From: Sphingomonas sp. NFR15
GTDB taxonomy: Bacteria; Pseudomonadota; Alphaproteobacteria; Sphingomonadales; Sphingomonadaceae
NCBI RefSeq assembly: GCF_900103265.1
Contig: NZ_FMWX01000005.1
Location: forward strand, 62,001-126,000
Direction: 5' to 3'
Length of the DNA stretch: 64,000 bases
Made by a program: the position numbers and the translations under genes. This document shows positions 45,954 to 56,282 of the stretch, piece after piece. How positions within the stretch are numbered: the first letter of the stretch is position 1; every line of letters begins with the position of its first letter. A model generated the notes under the pieces. It saw nothing but the letters and a program-made list of their open reading frames with translations. It was not told the origin of the DNA and did no database searches.

Positions 45954-47378
45954 GTGACAGGTTCGGTGGGATTAAACCCTGAGCAAAAGCTCAATATGGG
46001 CTTTATCGCCACGATCGTGGCGGTCGCCACGATCGGCGGCTTCATGTTCGGCTATGATTCGGGCGTCATCAACGGCACGCAGAAGGGGCTGGAGGCCGCG
46101 TTCGATCTCGGCAAGCTCGGCCTCGGCATCAACGTCGGCGCGATCCTGATCGGGTCGTCGATCGGCGCGTTCACCGCCGGGCGTCTGGCCGACCGGATCG
46201 GGCGGCGCAGCGTGATGATGCTCGCCGCCGTGCTGTTCCTCGTCAGCGCGTTGCTCGCCGGCGCCGCCGGCAGTTCGCTCGTGTTCATCCTCGCGCGCAT
46301 CATGGGCGGCCTCGGCGTCGGCGCGGCGAGCGTCATCTCGCCCGTGTACATCTCGGAAGTCACGCCGGCGGCGATCCGCGGCCGGCTGTCGAGCGTGCAG
46401 CAGGTGATGATCATCACCGGCCTCACCGGCGCGTTCGTCGCCAATTTCGCGCTGGCGCGCTTCGCCGGCGGCTCGACCGCCGATTTCTGGTTCGGCTTCT
46501 CGGCGTGGCGCTGGATGTTCTGGCTGCAGGCGATCCCCGCCGCGATCTATCTCGTCGCGCTGTTCTTCATCCCCGAAAGCCCGCGCTTCCTTGTCGCCAA
46601 AGGGCGCGATGAGGATGCGCGCGGCGTGCTCACCCGGCTGCTCGGCAGCACCGAGGCGGATCGCAAGGTTTCGGAGATCCGCGCCAGCCTCGCCGCCGAT
46701 CACCACAAGCCCAAACTCTCCGATCTGATCGACAAGACCACCGGCAAGATCCGCCCGATCCTGTGGGCGGGCATCGGCCTCGCGGTGTTCCAGCAGCTCG
46801 TCGGCATCAACGTCGTCTTCTATTACGGCGCGACTTTGTGGGAAGCGGTCGGCTTCTCCGAGAACGACGCGCTGATGACCAACATCCTCTCGGGCGTGCT
46901 CTCGATCGGCGCGTGCCTCGCCGCGATGGCGCTGGTCGACAAGATCGGCCGCAAGCCGCTGCTGCTGATCGGATCGGCCGGGATGACCGTGACGCTCGCC
47001 ACGGTCGCCTGGGCGTTCTCGACCGCGGTGACCGGCGCCGACGGCGCGGTCACGCTGCCCGGCCACAACGGCGTGATCGCGCTGGTCGCGGCCAACCTCT
47101 ACACGATCGCGTTCAACATGAGCTGGGGCCCGATCATGTGGGTGATGCTCGGCGAGATGTTCCCGAACCAGATTCGCGGTTCGGGCCTCGCGGTGGCGGG
47201 CTTCGCGCAGTGGATCGCGAACGCGGCGATCTCGGTCAGCTTCCCGACGCTCGCCAAGTCGCCGGGCCTCGCGCTGACCTACACCGGCTATGCCGTGTTC
47301 GCGGCGATCTCGTTCTTCTTCGTCCAGAAGATGGTTCGGGAAACGCGCGGCCGCGAGCTGGAAGCGATGGAGGGATAG
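45954..47378 (+). CDS. MFS sugar porter (XylE-type)
   Basis: A 474-residue inner-membrane sugar:proton symporter with 12 predicted membrane segments. Sugar-porter signatures are GFMFGYDSGVINGT, GRLADRIGRRSVMM, ARIMGGLGVGAASVISPVYISEVTPAAIRGRL, PESPRFLVAKGR, QQLVGINVVFYYG and DKIGRKPLLL. The C-terminal half has SWGPIMWVMLGEMFPNQIRG. It most likely imports xylose or arabinose released in the periplasm. GTG at 45954 follows AAGGAG. It is 65 bp after xylB and ends at a strong terminator, closing the xylX-xylB-porter unit. Confidence 0.92.
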   Translation: MTGSVGLNPEQKLNMGFIATIVAVATIGGFMFGYDSGVINGTQKGLEAAFDLGKLGLGINVGAILIGSSIGAFTAGRLADRIGRRSVMMLAAVLFLVSALLAGAAGSSLVFILARIMGGLGVGAASVISPVYISEVTPAAIRGRLSSVQQVMIITGLTGAFVANFALARFAGGSTADFWFGFSAWRWMFWLQAIPAAIYLVALFFIPESPRFLVAKGRDEDARGVLTRLLGSTEADRKVSEIRASLAADHHKPKLSDLIDKTTGKIRPILWAGIGLAVFQQLVGINVVFYYGATLWEAVGFSENDALMTNILSGVLSIGACLAAMALVDKIGRKPLLLIGSAGMTVTLATVAWAFSTAVTGADGAVTLPGHNGVIALVAANLYTIAFNMSWGPIMWVMLGEMFPNQIRGSGLAVAGFAQWIANAAISVSFPTLAKSPGLALTYTGYAVFAAISFFFVQKMVRETRGRELEAMEG

Positions 47379-47452
47379 GCCGCACGCCGGCGCCGGGGGA
47401 TGCGAAAGCGTCTCGCCGGTGCCGGGCCGCGCTCAAGACCTGGTTTCAAGAG

Positions 47453-47492
47453 CCGCCGTTCCGGGATCGCCCCGGAGCGGCGGTTTTCTTTT
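47453..47492 (+). terminator. Intrinsic terminator of the xylX-xylB-porter unit
   Basis: CCGCCGTTCCGGGG-type stem: 47453-47465 pairs with 47470-47483 (one G-T) across an ATCG loop, followed by TTTTCTTTT. It stands 75 bp after the porter stop and before the convergent LacI gene. Confidence 0.9.
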
Positions 47493-47534
47493 GGCGTGCG
47501 GGCAACGCCGCGAGGGCGGCGGCTCGGACGGCGC

Positions 47535-48650
47535 TTACAGCGGCTCGTGCGCGCGGGAGGGCAGCGCCCCGCCGGAGCCGCGCCGGGCGGCCGGGCGGCG
47601 GCGCGGCGCGGCATCCGACTGGCGCCGGATCAATTCATACTCCGCGACCAGATGCGCGCCCGAAGCGTTCCCCTCGTTCGCCTTGCGCGCGCGGATCTCG
47701 CGCACCAGCATGTCGATCGCCATGCGCGACATATCGATGACCGGCTGGCGGATCGTGGTCAGCTCGGGCCAGATCGTCGTGGCGAGCGCGGTATCGTCGA
47801 ACCCGCAGACCGTGAGGTCGCCCGGCACGTCGAGCCCGCGCCGATGCGCGATCGCCACCGCCGCCGCCGCCATGTCGTCGTTCGACGCGAAGATCGCCGA
47901 GGGCGGATCGGCGAGTTCGAGCAGTTGATCGGCGGCGTCGAGACCCGAGCGATAGGTGAACAGCCCCTCGGCGATCAGTTCGGGCGCTTCGGCCAGCTTC
48001 AGGTCGGCGAGCGCGGCGCGATAGCCTTCGAGCCGCTCGGCGCTCGCGGTCAAATTCGGGTTGCCGGTGATGAAGCCGATCCGGCGGTGGCCGAGCGCCC
48101 CGAGATGGCGCGTCATGTCATAGGCGGCCTGACGATCGTCGATGCTGACGGACATCGCCCATTCGGGCGCATGCCCCGTCGCCACCGCCACCACCGGAAG
48201 GTCGGTCGCGGCGAGCGCCTTGAGGACCGATGGCGAGTCGCTGAGCGGCGGCGGCAGCACGATGCCGTCGACATGGCCGCGCAGCAGATGGTCGATCGCA
48301 GCCTGCTCGCTTCGGTCGTCGTCGCACTTCTCGACGACGATCTGCACGTTGCTGCGGCTCGCCTGATCGAGACTGCCGACCAGGAACGCACTCAGATACG
48401 CGAAGCTCGGGTTCGAATGGAGCAGGCCGATGCGGATCTCGTCGCCGCCCGCCAGCGTGCGCGCCGCCGCGCTGGGGCGATAGTTGAGCGCGGCGATCGC
48501 TTCCTCGACCCGGCGGCGGGTCTCGTCGCGGACGTTCGCCTCATGGTTGATAACCCGGCTCACCGTCATCGGTGATACGCCGGCCTGCGCCGCGACATCG
48601 TTGATCGTCGGCACGTTGCGCTGGCGACGGGGGCCGCGGGGTTCCTTCAA
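47535..48650 (-). CDS. LacI family regulator of the xylan/xylose locus
   Basis: A 371-residue LacI-type repressor. The DNA-binding head is TINDVAAQAGVSPMTVSRVINHEANVRDETRRRVEEAIAALNYRPS (about 15-60), with the hinge helix following. The periplasmic-binding-like core includes RRIGFITGNPNLTASAERLEGY and FASNDDMAAAAVAIAHRRGL. The start is TTG 48650: a promoter with -10 TAATCT at 48671-48676 places the transcript start near 48664, which rules out the start at 48698. AAAGG lies 6 bp before the TTG. It is the best candidate for binding the four TGNTANCGCTANCA boxes. The inducer is probably xylose or a xylo-oligosaccharide (inference). Confidence 0.9.
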   Translation of the reverse strand: MKEPRGPRRQRNVPTINDVAAQAGVSPMTVSRVINHEANVRDETRRRVEEAIAALNYRPSAAARTLAGGDEIRIGLLHSNPSFAYLSAFLVGSLDQASRSNVQIVVEKCDDDRSEQAAIDHLLRGHVDGIVLPPPLSDSPSVLKALAATDLPVVAVATGHAPEWAMSVSIDDRQAAYDMTRHLGALGHRRIGFITGNPNLTASAERLEGYRAALADLKLAEAPELIAEGLFTYRSGLDAADQLLELADPPSAIFASNDDMAAAAVAIAHRRGLDVPGDLTVCGFDDTALATTIWPELTTIRQPVIDMSRMAIDMLVREIRARKANEGNASGAHLVAEYELIRRQSDAAPRRRPAARRGSGGALPSRAHEPL

Positions 48651-48670
48651 TGCAATACCTTTCGCAGACC

Positions 48671-48698
48671 AGATTACGCACCCGCGAACAATGTGCAA
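48671..48698 (-). promoter_or_regulatory. Sigma-70-type promoter of the LacI gene
   Basis: On the minus strand TTGCAC (48693-48698) and TAATCT (48671-48676) are spaced by 16 bp. The predicted start near 48664 leaves a 5' UTR of about 14 bases before the TTG. No operator-like box is visible here, so autoregulation is not indicated. Confidence 0.6.
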
Positions 48699-48770
48699 GC
48701 TCGGGAATGTCGCAGGTCTTTACCCGAAACTATCGCGACGCGGCAGAGCTTACCATTTCCGGACAGGCGA

Positions 48771-50858
48771 TCATTTGCCCTGCCCGGGGGCGAAGGGGAA
48801 CGTCTGCCGCTTGTACCAGTCGAGATCGTGCTCGGGCGCGGCCTCGCCCGCCGGCAGCGGCAGGTGGTTGAGCGACATCCAGTAGGCGAGGCTCGCGTCG
48901 CGCCACCAGCGCGCCTCGCGCTCCTGGATGGCGAGATAGGTCGCGGTCTTCTGCCAGCGCTCGGCATCGACCAGCGGCTTCAGCCCGTCCCAGCGGGCGC
49001 GCATGCCGGTGACGTAATCGATGCCGCGATCGTAATGCGCGATCATCTCGGCCCAGAGCGTGCGGCCCGATGCCATCTTGCGGTCCCAGGCGACGTGATG
49101 GAACCATAGCAGGTCGCGCTCAGGGGTCAGCTTGGGATCGGCGAAGATCTTCGCGACCGGCGGCGCATATTGCGCGACCGCGTCGCTGCCCGTCGCGGTG
49201 CGGTCGAAGCCGATGCCCTTCGCGTCGGCGCGGTTGTAATAGACCGGGTTCCATTCGGGGCGCTTGAGGTCGGCGATCCACGGCGCCGGCCCGTAATGGC
49301 CCGAGGTGCTCATCTGGTGGGCAAGACCGAGTGGCGTCATGTAATCGACCACCGCCTCGCGCGAGCCCTGCATCATCGCCACGCTGGTATCGACGACTTT
49401 GGGATCGGTGCCGAGCGTCTGCTCGGCCCATTCGCGCGCTATCCCCTCCGACGACAGCGACGGATCCCACGCCAGCCGCCCGAATGCATACCAGTTTGCC
49501 TGGTTGAAGGTCGATCCCGACCAGTCGCGGTCACGCCCGATATTGGCGACGCCAGCGATGCCGGTGAGCTTATGCCCCTCGATCGAGCCGTCGATCACGC
49601 GCGCGACGGTCGAGCCGGGGCCGCGCTCGAACGTATCGGCGTCGAGCGTCTCCTTGAACAGCGGCGCGAGATAGGCGAGGTGCGTCGCGAAGCCGAGATA
49701 TTCCTTGGTGATCTGGAATTCCATCATCAGCGGCGTCTTCGGCATCGCGCCGAACAGCGGATGGAACGGTTCGCGCGGCTGGAAATCGATCGCGCCGTTC
49801 TTCACTTGCAGGATGACGTTGCTGGCGAAGGTGCCGTCGAGCGGCTTGAACTCGCTATACGCCTGCTTCGCGCGGTCCTCGGCGTTGGTCTCGGCATAGA
49901 CGAACGCGCGCCACATCACGATGCCGCCGTGCGGCGCGACCGCCGCCGCCATCATGTTGGCGCCATCGGCATGGCTGCGGTGGTAATCGCGCGGACCGGG
50001 CTGGCCCTCGCTGTTCGCCTTGACGAGGAACCCGCCGAAATCGGGAATCGCGCGGTAGATTTCGTCGGCCTTGGCCTTCCACCACGCCGCGACCTGCGGG
50101 TCGAGCGGATCGGCGGTCTTCAGCCCGCCGATCTCGATCGGTGCTGAAAAGCGCGCCGACAGATAGACCTTGATGCCATAGGGGCGGAAGATGTCAGCGA
50201 GCGCCGCCGCCTTGGCGATATACGGCGCGGTCAGGCTGTCGGGCTTGGCGTTGACGTTGTTGAGCACCGTGCCGTTGATGCCGATCGAGGCATTGGCGCG
50301 CGCATAATCGACATAGCGCGGGTCGCGGAAATCGGGCAGCGTCCACCAGTCCCACAGCGATTGCCCGGCATAGCCGCGCTCGACCGAGCCATCGAGATTG
50401 TCCCAATGATCGAGCATGCGCAGCTTGATCCGCGGCGTCGAGGTGAGCGAGGCGCTCTCGATGATGCCGCCGGTGTGGGCGTGGCGGATCAGCGCGAACG
50501 CGCCGTACAGGATCGCGACGTCGCTGTTGCCGGTGACGAGCGTGACGGCGCGGCCGCCGAGCCGAACCTGCCGCACCGCATAGCCTTCGTCGCCGAGCGC
50601 GCCGAGCTTGAGCCCGAGCGCGGCGACCTCGGGCGCGCTCGCGCGCTCCAACACGATCGGGCGGGCGGCGCGCGGCAGCCCGCGCCGCAATTCGGCGGCC
50701 GCCGCGTCCAGCGTCGGTGAAGCGTGTGGAACCGAAATCGCCGCCGCGCCGGGCTGGCCGTAGCGCAGCCACAGATCATAGCCATCCTCGGCCTGCGCCG
50801 CCCCAGTGGTCATACCAAAAAGGGCGATCCCCGCACACAGCGTCCTTACGAGTTTCAC
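48771..50858 (-). CDS. Alpha-glucuronidase, GH67
   Basis: A 695-residue exported enzyme. The signal peptide is KLVRTLCAGIALFGMTTGAAQA. The GH67 domain removes (4-O-methyl)glucuronic acid from the non-reducing end of xylo-oligosaccharides. Expected catalytic residues align with Cellvibrio Agu67A positions as I recall them: E284 in VKANSEGQPGP, D358 in KNGAIDFQ and E380 in MMEFQITKEYLG. Other blocks are MLDHWDNLDGSVERGYAG and HHVAWDRKM. GTG at 50858 follows GGAGAGGCAT. It is divergent from the GH3 gene, and a LacI-type box at 50909 lies between. The length is usual for GH67. Confidence 0.95.
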   Translation of the reverse strand: MKLVRTLCAGIALFGMTTGAAQAEDGYDLWLRYGQPGAAAISVPHASPTLDAAAAELRRGLPRAARPIVLERASAPEVAALGLKLGALGDEGYAVRQVRLGGRAVTLVTGNSDVAILYGAFALIRHAHTGGIIESASLTSTPRIKLRMLDHWDNLDGSVERGYAGQSLWDWWTLPDFRDPRYVDYARANASIGINGTVLNNVNAKPDSLTAPYIAKAAALADIFRPYGIKVYLSARFSAPIEIGGLKTADPLDPQVAAWWKAKADEIYRAIPDFGGFLVKANSEGQPGPRDYHRSHADGANMMAAAVAPHGGIVMWRAFVYAETNAEDRAKQAYSEFKPLDGTFASNVILQVKNGAIDFQPREPFHPLFGAMPKTPLMMEFQITKEYLGFATHLAYLAPLFKETLDADTFERGPGSTVARVIDGSIEGHKLTGIAGVANIGRDRDWSGSTFNQANWYAFGRLAWDPSLSSEGIAREWAEQTLGTDPKVVDTSVAMMQGSREAVVDYMTPLGLAHQMSTSGHYGPAPWIADLKRPEWNPVYYNRADAKGIGFDRTATGSDAVAQYAPPVAKIFADPKLTPERDLLWFHHVAWDRKMASGRTLWAEMIAHYDRGIDYVTGMRARWDGLKPLVDAERWQKTATYLAIQEREARWWRDASLAYWMSLNHLPLPAGEAAPEHDLDWYKRQTFPFAPGQGK

Positions 50859-51107
50859 ATGCCTCTCCTGCGGTTCACGCCATTGACAACGGCGCCCGGT
50901 ATCGTGAGTGATATCGCTATCACCACGACGGCGGCACAGCAATGCCGCGTTTTAGCAGAAAAACAGGAGAGGTTCGGTGATGCGGGCAGGGGATCCCGGC
51001 GGGGCGGGCGGCGATGAAGCGGCGCGGGCGCCGTCGTCAGAACGCGCTTTCAATTTGCGCGCAGTCTCTGCATATGATCTGACCAATTCTGGGGAGATGG
51101 TCATGTC
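50859..51107. promoter_or_regulatory. Divergent control region, GH67/GH3, with LacI-type operator
   Basis: The box TGATATCGCTATCA (50909-50922, extended to GTGATATCGCTATCAC) is the clear signal. TTGACA at 50883-50888 precedes it on the plus side. For the GH3 gene a TATGAT (51073-51078) may be a -10, with a weak TTCAAT 18 bp upstream. No other structure is evident in this stretch. Confidence 0.7.
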
Positions 51108-53492
51108 GTGGTGCGCAAGGCTGTGAACAGCCGTCGCGATTTCCTGCGCTGGAGCGCGGGCGTGTCGATGCTGACGCTGCTGCCCGCCGCGACTCGTGCC
51201 GCGCCGCCGGTCTATAAGGATGCGCGCGCGCCGATCGATCTGCGCGTGCGCGATCTGATGGCGCGGATGACGCTCGACGAAAAGGTCGCGCAGCTCGATG
51301 TGCTCTCCACCCGCAAGCGCGCGGTGATGACGCCCGAGGGCGGGTTCGACGCCGCGCGCGCCGAGGCGCTCCACCCCGCCGGTATCGGCCAGATCACCCG
51401 CCCGTCCGATCTCGCCGGCGCCGCCACCGCGACCAACACCGGCGCCGATGTCACCGGGCGTTGGCGCACCCCCGCCAACACGATCGCCTTCGTCAATGCC
51501 GCGCAGGCGTGGGCGCGGACCCGCACCCGGCTCGGCATCCCGATCCTGTTCCACGAAGAGGCGCTGCACGGCTATATGGCGCCCGACGCGACCAGCTTCC
51601 CGCAGGCGATCGCGCTTGCCGGCACGTTCGATCGCGATCTCGTCCAACGCGCGAACAGCGTGATCGCGCGCGAGGTGCGCGCGCACGGCTCGACCTTGGT
51701 GCTGTCCCCGGTGGTCGACATCGCGCGCGATCCGCGCTGGGGCCGGATCGAGGAGACGTTCGGCGAAGACCCCTATCTATGCGGCGAGATGGGCGTCGCC
51801 GCCGTTACCGGGTTGCAGGGCCAAGGCCGCGAGCTCGGCCCCGACAAGGTCCACGCCACGCTCAAGCACATGACCGGCCACGGTCAGCCGCAAGCCGGCG
51901 ACAATATCGCGCCCGCGCTGCTCGGTGAGCGTGAGTTGCGCGCCGCGTTCTTCCCGCCGTTCCGCGCGGTGGTGTCGCGCACCGGCGTCGGCGCGGTGAT
52001 GCCGTCGTATAACGAGATCGACGGCGTGCCGAGCCACGGCAACCGCTGGCTGCTCACCGATGTGCTGCGCGGCGAATGGGGTTTCGACGGCGCGATCGTC
52101 AGCGATTATGCCGCGATCGGCGAACTGGCGACGCTGCATCACGTCGCCGCCGATGCCGGGGAGGCGGCGCGGATCGCGCTCGACGCCGGCGTCGATTGCG
52201 ACCTGCCCGACGGCAAGACCTATGGCGCGCTCGCCGATCTGGTCCGCGCCGGCAAGGTGCCGCTCGCCAGTGTCGATGCGGCATGCCGGCGGATGCTGAC
52301 GATGAAGTTTCGCGCCGGCCTGTTCGAGGCGCCCCCGCTCGATCCGCGCGCCGCCGCCCGCCTCACCGGCAATGCCGAGGCGCGCGCGATCGCGCTGGAG
52401 GCGGCGCGCAAGAGCATCGCGCTGCTCGTCAACGACGGCACGCTGCCGCTCGACGCCAAGGCGCTCAAGCGCGTGGCCGTGATCGGCCCGAACGCGGCCA
52501 TCGCCCGGCTCGGCGGCTATTCCTCGACGCCGAAGGCGACCGTCTCGCTGCTCGGCGGGGTCACCGCGCATCTCGCCGGCAAGGCGGAGGTCGTTCATGC
52601 GCAGGGCGTGTTCATCACCCGCAGTGAGGATCGCTCCGCGAACGACGTGCAACTCGCCGATCCCGCACGCAACCGCACGCTGATCGCCGAAGCGGTCGAA
52701 GTGGCGAAGACCGCCGACGTCATCCTGCTCGCGATCGGCGACACCGAACAAACCAGCCGCGAAGGCTATGCCGCCAACCATCTCGGCGACCGTACCGATC
52801 TCGATCTGCTCGGCGAACAGAATGCGCTGTTCACCGCGATGAAGGCGACCGGCAAGCCGGTGGTGGTGATCGCGATCAACGGCCGCCCGCCGTCCTGGCC
52901 GGCGGTCGTCGCGCAGGCCAACGCGCTGCTCGAATGCTGGTACGTCGGGCAGGAGGGCGGCACCGCCATCGCCGAGGCGGTGTTCGGCACGATCAACCCC
53001 GGCGCCAAGCTGCCGGTGACGGTGGTGCGCGACGTCGGCCAGGTGCCGCTCTATTACGATCACAAGCCGACCGCGCTGCGCGGCTATCTCTTCACCGACA
53101 CCGCGCCGCTGTTCCCGTTCGGCTTCGGCCTCAGCTACACGAGCTTCGAGATCGGCGCGCCGCGCCTGTCGGTGCCGCGTATCGCCCGCGAAGGGACCGT
53201 TACGGTCGAGGTCGATGTCCGCAACACCGGCGCCCGCGCGGGCGACGAGGTCGTGCAGCTCTACATCCGCGATCAGGTCTCCTCGGTCACGCGCCCGGTG
53301 CGTGAATTGAAGGGGTTCGAACGCGTCACGCTCGCGCCCGGCGAGCGCCGCACGCTCCGCTTCGCGCTTGGCCCGGAGGCTTTCCGGCTGTGGAACGCGG
53401 AGATGCGCGAAGTCGTCGAACCGGGCCTGTTCGACATCATGGCGGGGCCGAACTCCGTCGATCTCAAAACCGTCACTCTCGAAATCGTTTGA
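51108..53492 (+). CDS. GH3 beta-glycosidase, probable beta-xylosidase, Tat-exported
   Basis: A 794-residue enzyme. The N-terminus [15 protein letters not shown] is a twin-arginine signal. The TIM-barrel domain has [45 protein letters not shown], the substrate-binding KHMTGHGQP and the nucleophile D333 in [10 protein letters not shown]. The alpha/beta sandwich ([18 protein letters not shown]) and the FnIII-like C-terminal domain ([25 protein letters not shown]) complete the GH3 layout. The neighbours favour xylo-oligosaccharides over gluco-oligosaccharides. The GTG at 51108 (or 51111) is an inferred start. It begins an operon with mannonate dehydratase and an MFS transporter. Confidence 0.93.
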   Translation: MVRKAVNSRRDFLRWSAGVSMLTLLPAATRAAPPVYKDARAPIDLRVRDLMARMTLDEKVAQLDVLSTRKRAVMTPEGGFDAARAEALHPAGIGQITRPSDLAGAATATNTGADVTGRWRTPANTIAFVNAAQAWARTRTRLGIPILFHEEALHGYMAPDATSFPQAIALAGTFDRDLVQRANSVIAREVRAHGSTLVLSPVVDIARDPRWGRIEETFGEDPYLCGEMGVAAVTGLQGQGRELGPDKVHATLKHMTGHGQPQAGDNIAPALLGERELRAAFFPPFRAVVSRTGVGAVMPSYNEIDGVPSHGNRWLLTDVLRGEWGFDGAIVSDYAAIGELATLHHVAADAGEAARIALDAGVDCDLPDGKTYGALADLVRAGKVPLASVDAACRRMLTMKFRAGLFEAPPLDPRAAARLTGNAEARAIALEAARKSIALLVNDGTLPLDAKALKRVAVIGPNAAIARLGGYSSTPKATVSLLGGVTAHLAGKAEVVHAQGVFITRSEDRSANDVQLADPARNRTLIAEAVEVAKTADVILLAIGDTEQTSREGYAANHLGDRTDLDLLGEQNALFTAMKATGKPVVVIAINGRPPSWPAVVAQANALLECWYVGQEGGTAIAEAVFGTINPGAKLPVTVVRDVGQVPLYYDHKPTALRGYLFTDTAPLFPFGFGLSYTSFEIGAPRLSVPRIAREGTVTVEVDVRNTGARAGDEVVQLYIRDQVSSVTRPVRELKGFERVTLAPGERRTLRFALGPEAFRLWNAEMREVVEPGLFDIMAGPNSVDLKTVTLEIV

Positions 53493-53500
53493 GGAGCCCC

Positions 53501-54712
53501 ATGCCAAAGATCGTATCCGCCAAAGTCATCATCACCTCGCCGGGCCGCAACTTCGTCACGCTCAAGATCACGTGCGACGACGGCACCACCGGCGTCGGCG
53601 ACGCGACGCTCAACGGCCGCGAACTGTCGGTCGCGAGCTATCTGACCGATCATGTCATTCCCTGCCTGATCGGCCGCGACGCGCACCGCATCGAGGATAT
53701 CTGGCAGTATCTCTACAAGGGCGCCTATTGGCGCCGCGGCCCGGTGACGATGAGCGCGATCGCCGCCGTCGATACCGCGCTGTGGGACATCAAGGGCAAG
53801 ATCGCCGGGCTGCCGGTCTATCAGTTGCTCGGCGGCGCGAGCCGCGAGAGCGTGATGGTCTATGGCCATGCCAACGGCACCACGATCGAGGATACCGTCA
53901 AGGTCGCGCTCGAATATCAGGAACAGGGCTATAAGGCGATCCGCATCCAGTGCGGCGTGCCGGGCATGGCCTCGACCTACGGCGTGTCGAAGGACAAATA
54001 TTTCTACGAGCCGGCCGACGCCGATCTGCCGACCGAGAACGTCTGGAACACGTCGAAGTACATGCGCGTCGTGCCGGAGCTGTTCAAGGCCGCGCGCGAG
54101 GCGCTCGGCTGGGACGTGCATCTGCTCCACGACATCCACCACCGCCTGACGCCGATCGAGGCAGGTCGACTCGGCAAGGATCTCGAGCCATACCGCCCGT
54201 TCTGGCTCGAGGACGCGACCCCGGCCGAGAATCAGGAAGCCTTCAAGCTGATCCGCCAGCACACCACCAGCCCGCTCGCGGTCGGTGAGATCTTCAACTC
54301 GATCTGGGATGCCAAGGATCTCATCGAGAACCAGTTGATCGACTATATCCGTGCGACCGTGGTGCATGCCGGCGGCATCACCCATCTGCGCCGCATTGCC
54401 GCGCTCGCCGATCTCTATCAGGTGAAAACCGGCTGCCACGGTGCGACCGATCTGTCGCCGGTGTGCATGGCGGCGGCGCTCCACTTCGATCTGTCGGTGC
54501 CCAATTTCGGCGTGCAGGAATATATGCGCCACACGCCCGAGACCGACGCGGTGTTCCCGCACGCCTACACCTTCGCGGACGGCGCGATGCACCCCGGCGA
54601 CGCGCCCGGCCTCGGCGTCGATATCGATGAGGAACTCGCCGAGGGCTATGAATACAACCGCGCCTTCCTGCCGGTGAACCGGCTCGAAGACGGCACCATG
54701 TTCAACTGGTGA
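53501..54712 (+). CDS. manD: D-mannonate dehydratase (enolase superfamily, ManD type)
   Basis: A 403-residue enolase-superfamily enzyme with the same length as the Novosphingobium ManD I know. Metal ligands appear at D211 (LLHDIHHRL, with His213), E237 (WLEDATP) and E263 (VGEIFNS), each one position from the published ManD ligands as I recall them. Motifs [26 protein letters not shown] and [13 protein letters not shown] are also diagnostic. It converts D-mannonate to 2-keto-3-deoxygluconate, the glucuronate branch fed by GH67. UxaC and UxuB, needed to reach mannonate, are not in this window. ATG at 53501 follows GAGGAGCCCC. It overlaps the MFS gene by GTGA. Confidence 0.95.
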   Translation: MPKIVSAKVIITSPGRNFVTLKITCDDGTTGVGDATLNGRELSVASYLTDHVIPCLIGRDAHRIEDIWQYLYKGAYWRRGPVTMSAIAAVDTALWDIKGKIAGLPVYQLLGGASRESVMVYGHANGTTIEDTVKVALEYQEQGYKAIRIQCGVPGMASTYGVSKDKYFYEPADADLPTENVWNTSKYMRVVPELFKAAREALGWDVHLLHDIHHRLTPIEAGRLGKDLEPYRPFWLEDATPAENQEAFKLIRQHTTSPLAVGEIFNSIWDAKDLIENQLIDYIRATVVHAGGITHLRRIAALADLYQVKTGCHGATDLSPVCMAAALHFDLSVPNFGVQEYMRHTPETDAVFPHAYTFADGAMHPGDAPGLGVDIDEELAEGYEYNRAFLPVNRLEDGTMFNW

Positions 54713-55995
54713 GCGAGTCCGCCGCCCCGCCGCGAAAGCCACGCGGCCGCATCCGCTGGGTGATCTGCGCACTGCTGTTCGCGGCGGTGGTGCTGAGCTA
54801 CATCGACCGGCTCGTGCTGCCGGTGCTCAAGCCCTCGCTCCAGGCCGAATATGGCTGGAGCGAGCAGGGCTATGCCGATCTCGCGATCTGGTTCCAGGGC
54901 GCGTACGGCCTCGCCTATGTGCTGTTCGGGCGGCTGGTCGATCGGTTCGGGGCGCGGATCGGCTATACGGTCGCGGTGGTGCTGTGGACGGTCGGCCACG
55001 TCGCGCACGCGCTGTTCACCTCGACGGCGGGCATGCTGATCGCGCGCGTTCCGCTCGCGATCGGCGAGGCGGGGGCGTTCCCGGCGGCGATCTCCGCGAC
55101 CAACGAATGGTTCCCCAAGTCCGAACGCGCGCTCGCGATCGGCATCTTCAACGCCGGCTCGAACGTCGGCGCGATCGTCACGCCGCTGATCGTGCCGGTG
55201 ATCGCGCTGACCTTCGGCTGGCGGATGGCGTTCATCGCCACCGGCGCGCTGACGGTGCTGTGGCTGGTCGCGTGGCTCGGCTTCTATCGCCGCCCGCGCG
55301 ACCACAAGCGCGTCTCGGCCGAGGAACTGGCGTGGATCGAGCATGAGCCGGCCGAGGCGGCGCGGCCGATCCCGTGGCGGACCTTGCTCGGCATGCGTCA
55401 GACCTGGGCCTATATGCTCGGCCGGTTCCTCATCGATCCGGTGTGGTGGACCTTCCTGTTCTGGCTGCCCGATTTCTTCAACCGCCAGTATCATGTGAAG
55501 ATGCTCGATTTCGGGCCGCCGCTGGTCGCGGTGTATGTGCTCGCCGATATCGGCTCGATCGCGGGCGGCTGGCTGTCGTCGCGGCTGTTGCTGCGCGGCT
55601 GGCACGTCGGGCGCGCGCGCAAGACCGCGATGTTCGTGTGCGCCTTGTTCGCCTTGCCGATCGCCTTTGCCACCCACGTGCCGAATATGTGGTGGGCGGT
55701 GCTGCTGATCGGACTCGCCTGCGCCGCGCATCAGGGCTTCTCGGCCAATGTCTTCGCGCTGCCGGGCGATCTGTTCCCGCGCGGGCGCTCGGGGTCGGTG
55801 ATCGGGCTGGGCGGGCTGTCGGGCGCACTCGGCGGCATGCTGATGGCGAAGTTCGCGGGCACGATCCTCGCGACCGTCGGCAGCTATCAGCCGATCTTCC
55901 TCGTCGCCGCCTGCGCCTATCTGATCGCGCTCGCGGTCATCCACCTGCTCGTGCCGCGCTACGCCGCCGCGACGCTCGCCGAACGCCACGCTTAG
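54709..55995 (+). CDS. MFS transporter, hexuronate (ExuT/GudP) type
   Basis: A 428-residue inner-membrane carrier of the anion:cation symporter family, with 12 predicted membrane segments. It has [52 protein letters not shown] near the N-terminus and [42 protein letters not shown], which are the ExuT/GudP-type signatures. The substrate is likely glucuronate freed by GH67. GTG at 54709 overlaps the manD stop. It is the last gene of the GH3-manD-MFS unit. No terminator is visible before the receptor promoter at 56187. Confidence 0.9.
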   Translation: MSESAAPPRKPRGRIRWVICALLFAAVVLSYIDRLVLPVLKPSLQAEYGWSEQGYADLAIWFQGAYGLAYVLFGRLVDRFGARIGYTVAVVLWTVGHVAHALFTSTAGMLIARVPLAIGEAGAFPAAISATNEWFPKSERALAIGIFNAGSNVGAIVTPLIVPVIALTFGWRMAFIATGALTVLWLVAWLGFYRRPRDHKRVSAEELAWIEHEPAEAARPIPWRTLLGMRQTWAYMLGRFLIDPVWWTFLFWLPDFFNRQYHVKMLDFGPPLVAVYVLADIGSIAGGWLSSRLLLRGWHVGRARKTAMFVCALFALPIAFATHVPNMWWAVLLIGLACAAHQGFSANVFALPGDLFPRGRSGSVIGLGGLSGALGGMLMAKFAGTILATVGSYQPIFLVAACAYLIALAVIHLLVPRYAAATLAERHA

Positions 55996-56186
55996 CCCGC
56001 CGCAGTTCGGCTGGCGGAAATCGGTCAGCATGAGCGGTAAGGCCGCACATGCACGTTTAGCTGAGACATGGTGACGCTAACCGGCCTGGCCGCATTCGCG
56101 GCGTAGTCATGCTTACTGTGCGGCCAAGCGGCAGAAAGGCACGACGAAAATTTCGGTGCGCCAAGGGTTTGTGAACAGCAAGTCAC

Positions 56187-56234
56187 TTGACACAAATTGG
56201 CCAGACCCATAATCGCCCGCCGATAGCGCTACCA
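56187..56234 (+). promoter_or_regulatory. Promoter and LacI-type operator of the TonB receptor gene
   Basis: TTGACA at 56187-56192 is followed by TAATCG (56210-56215) at 17 bp, or CATAAT at 15 bp. The dyad CGATAGCGCTACCA (56221-56234) lies just downstream of the likely transcription start, the classic place for repression. It matches TGNTANCGCTANCA except for its first base. The start codon of the receptor gene is 48 bp further. Confidence 0.7.
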
Positions 56235-56282
56235 GCGCATCATCAAGTAGCCCGGTGGTTAACCGGGGCTTTGAGGGGATTT

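Noticed and set aside
43991-47378. A complete Weimberg pathway operon.
   Set aside because: Only the dehydratase (XylX), dehydrogenase (XylB) and a porter are here. Lactonase, xylonate dehydratase and semialdehyde dehydrogenase are absent from the window.
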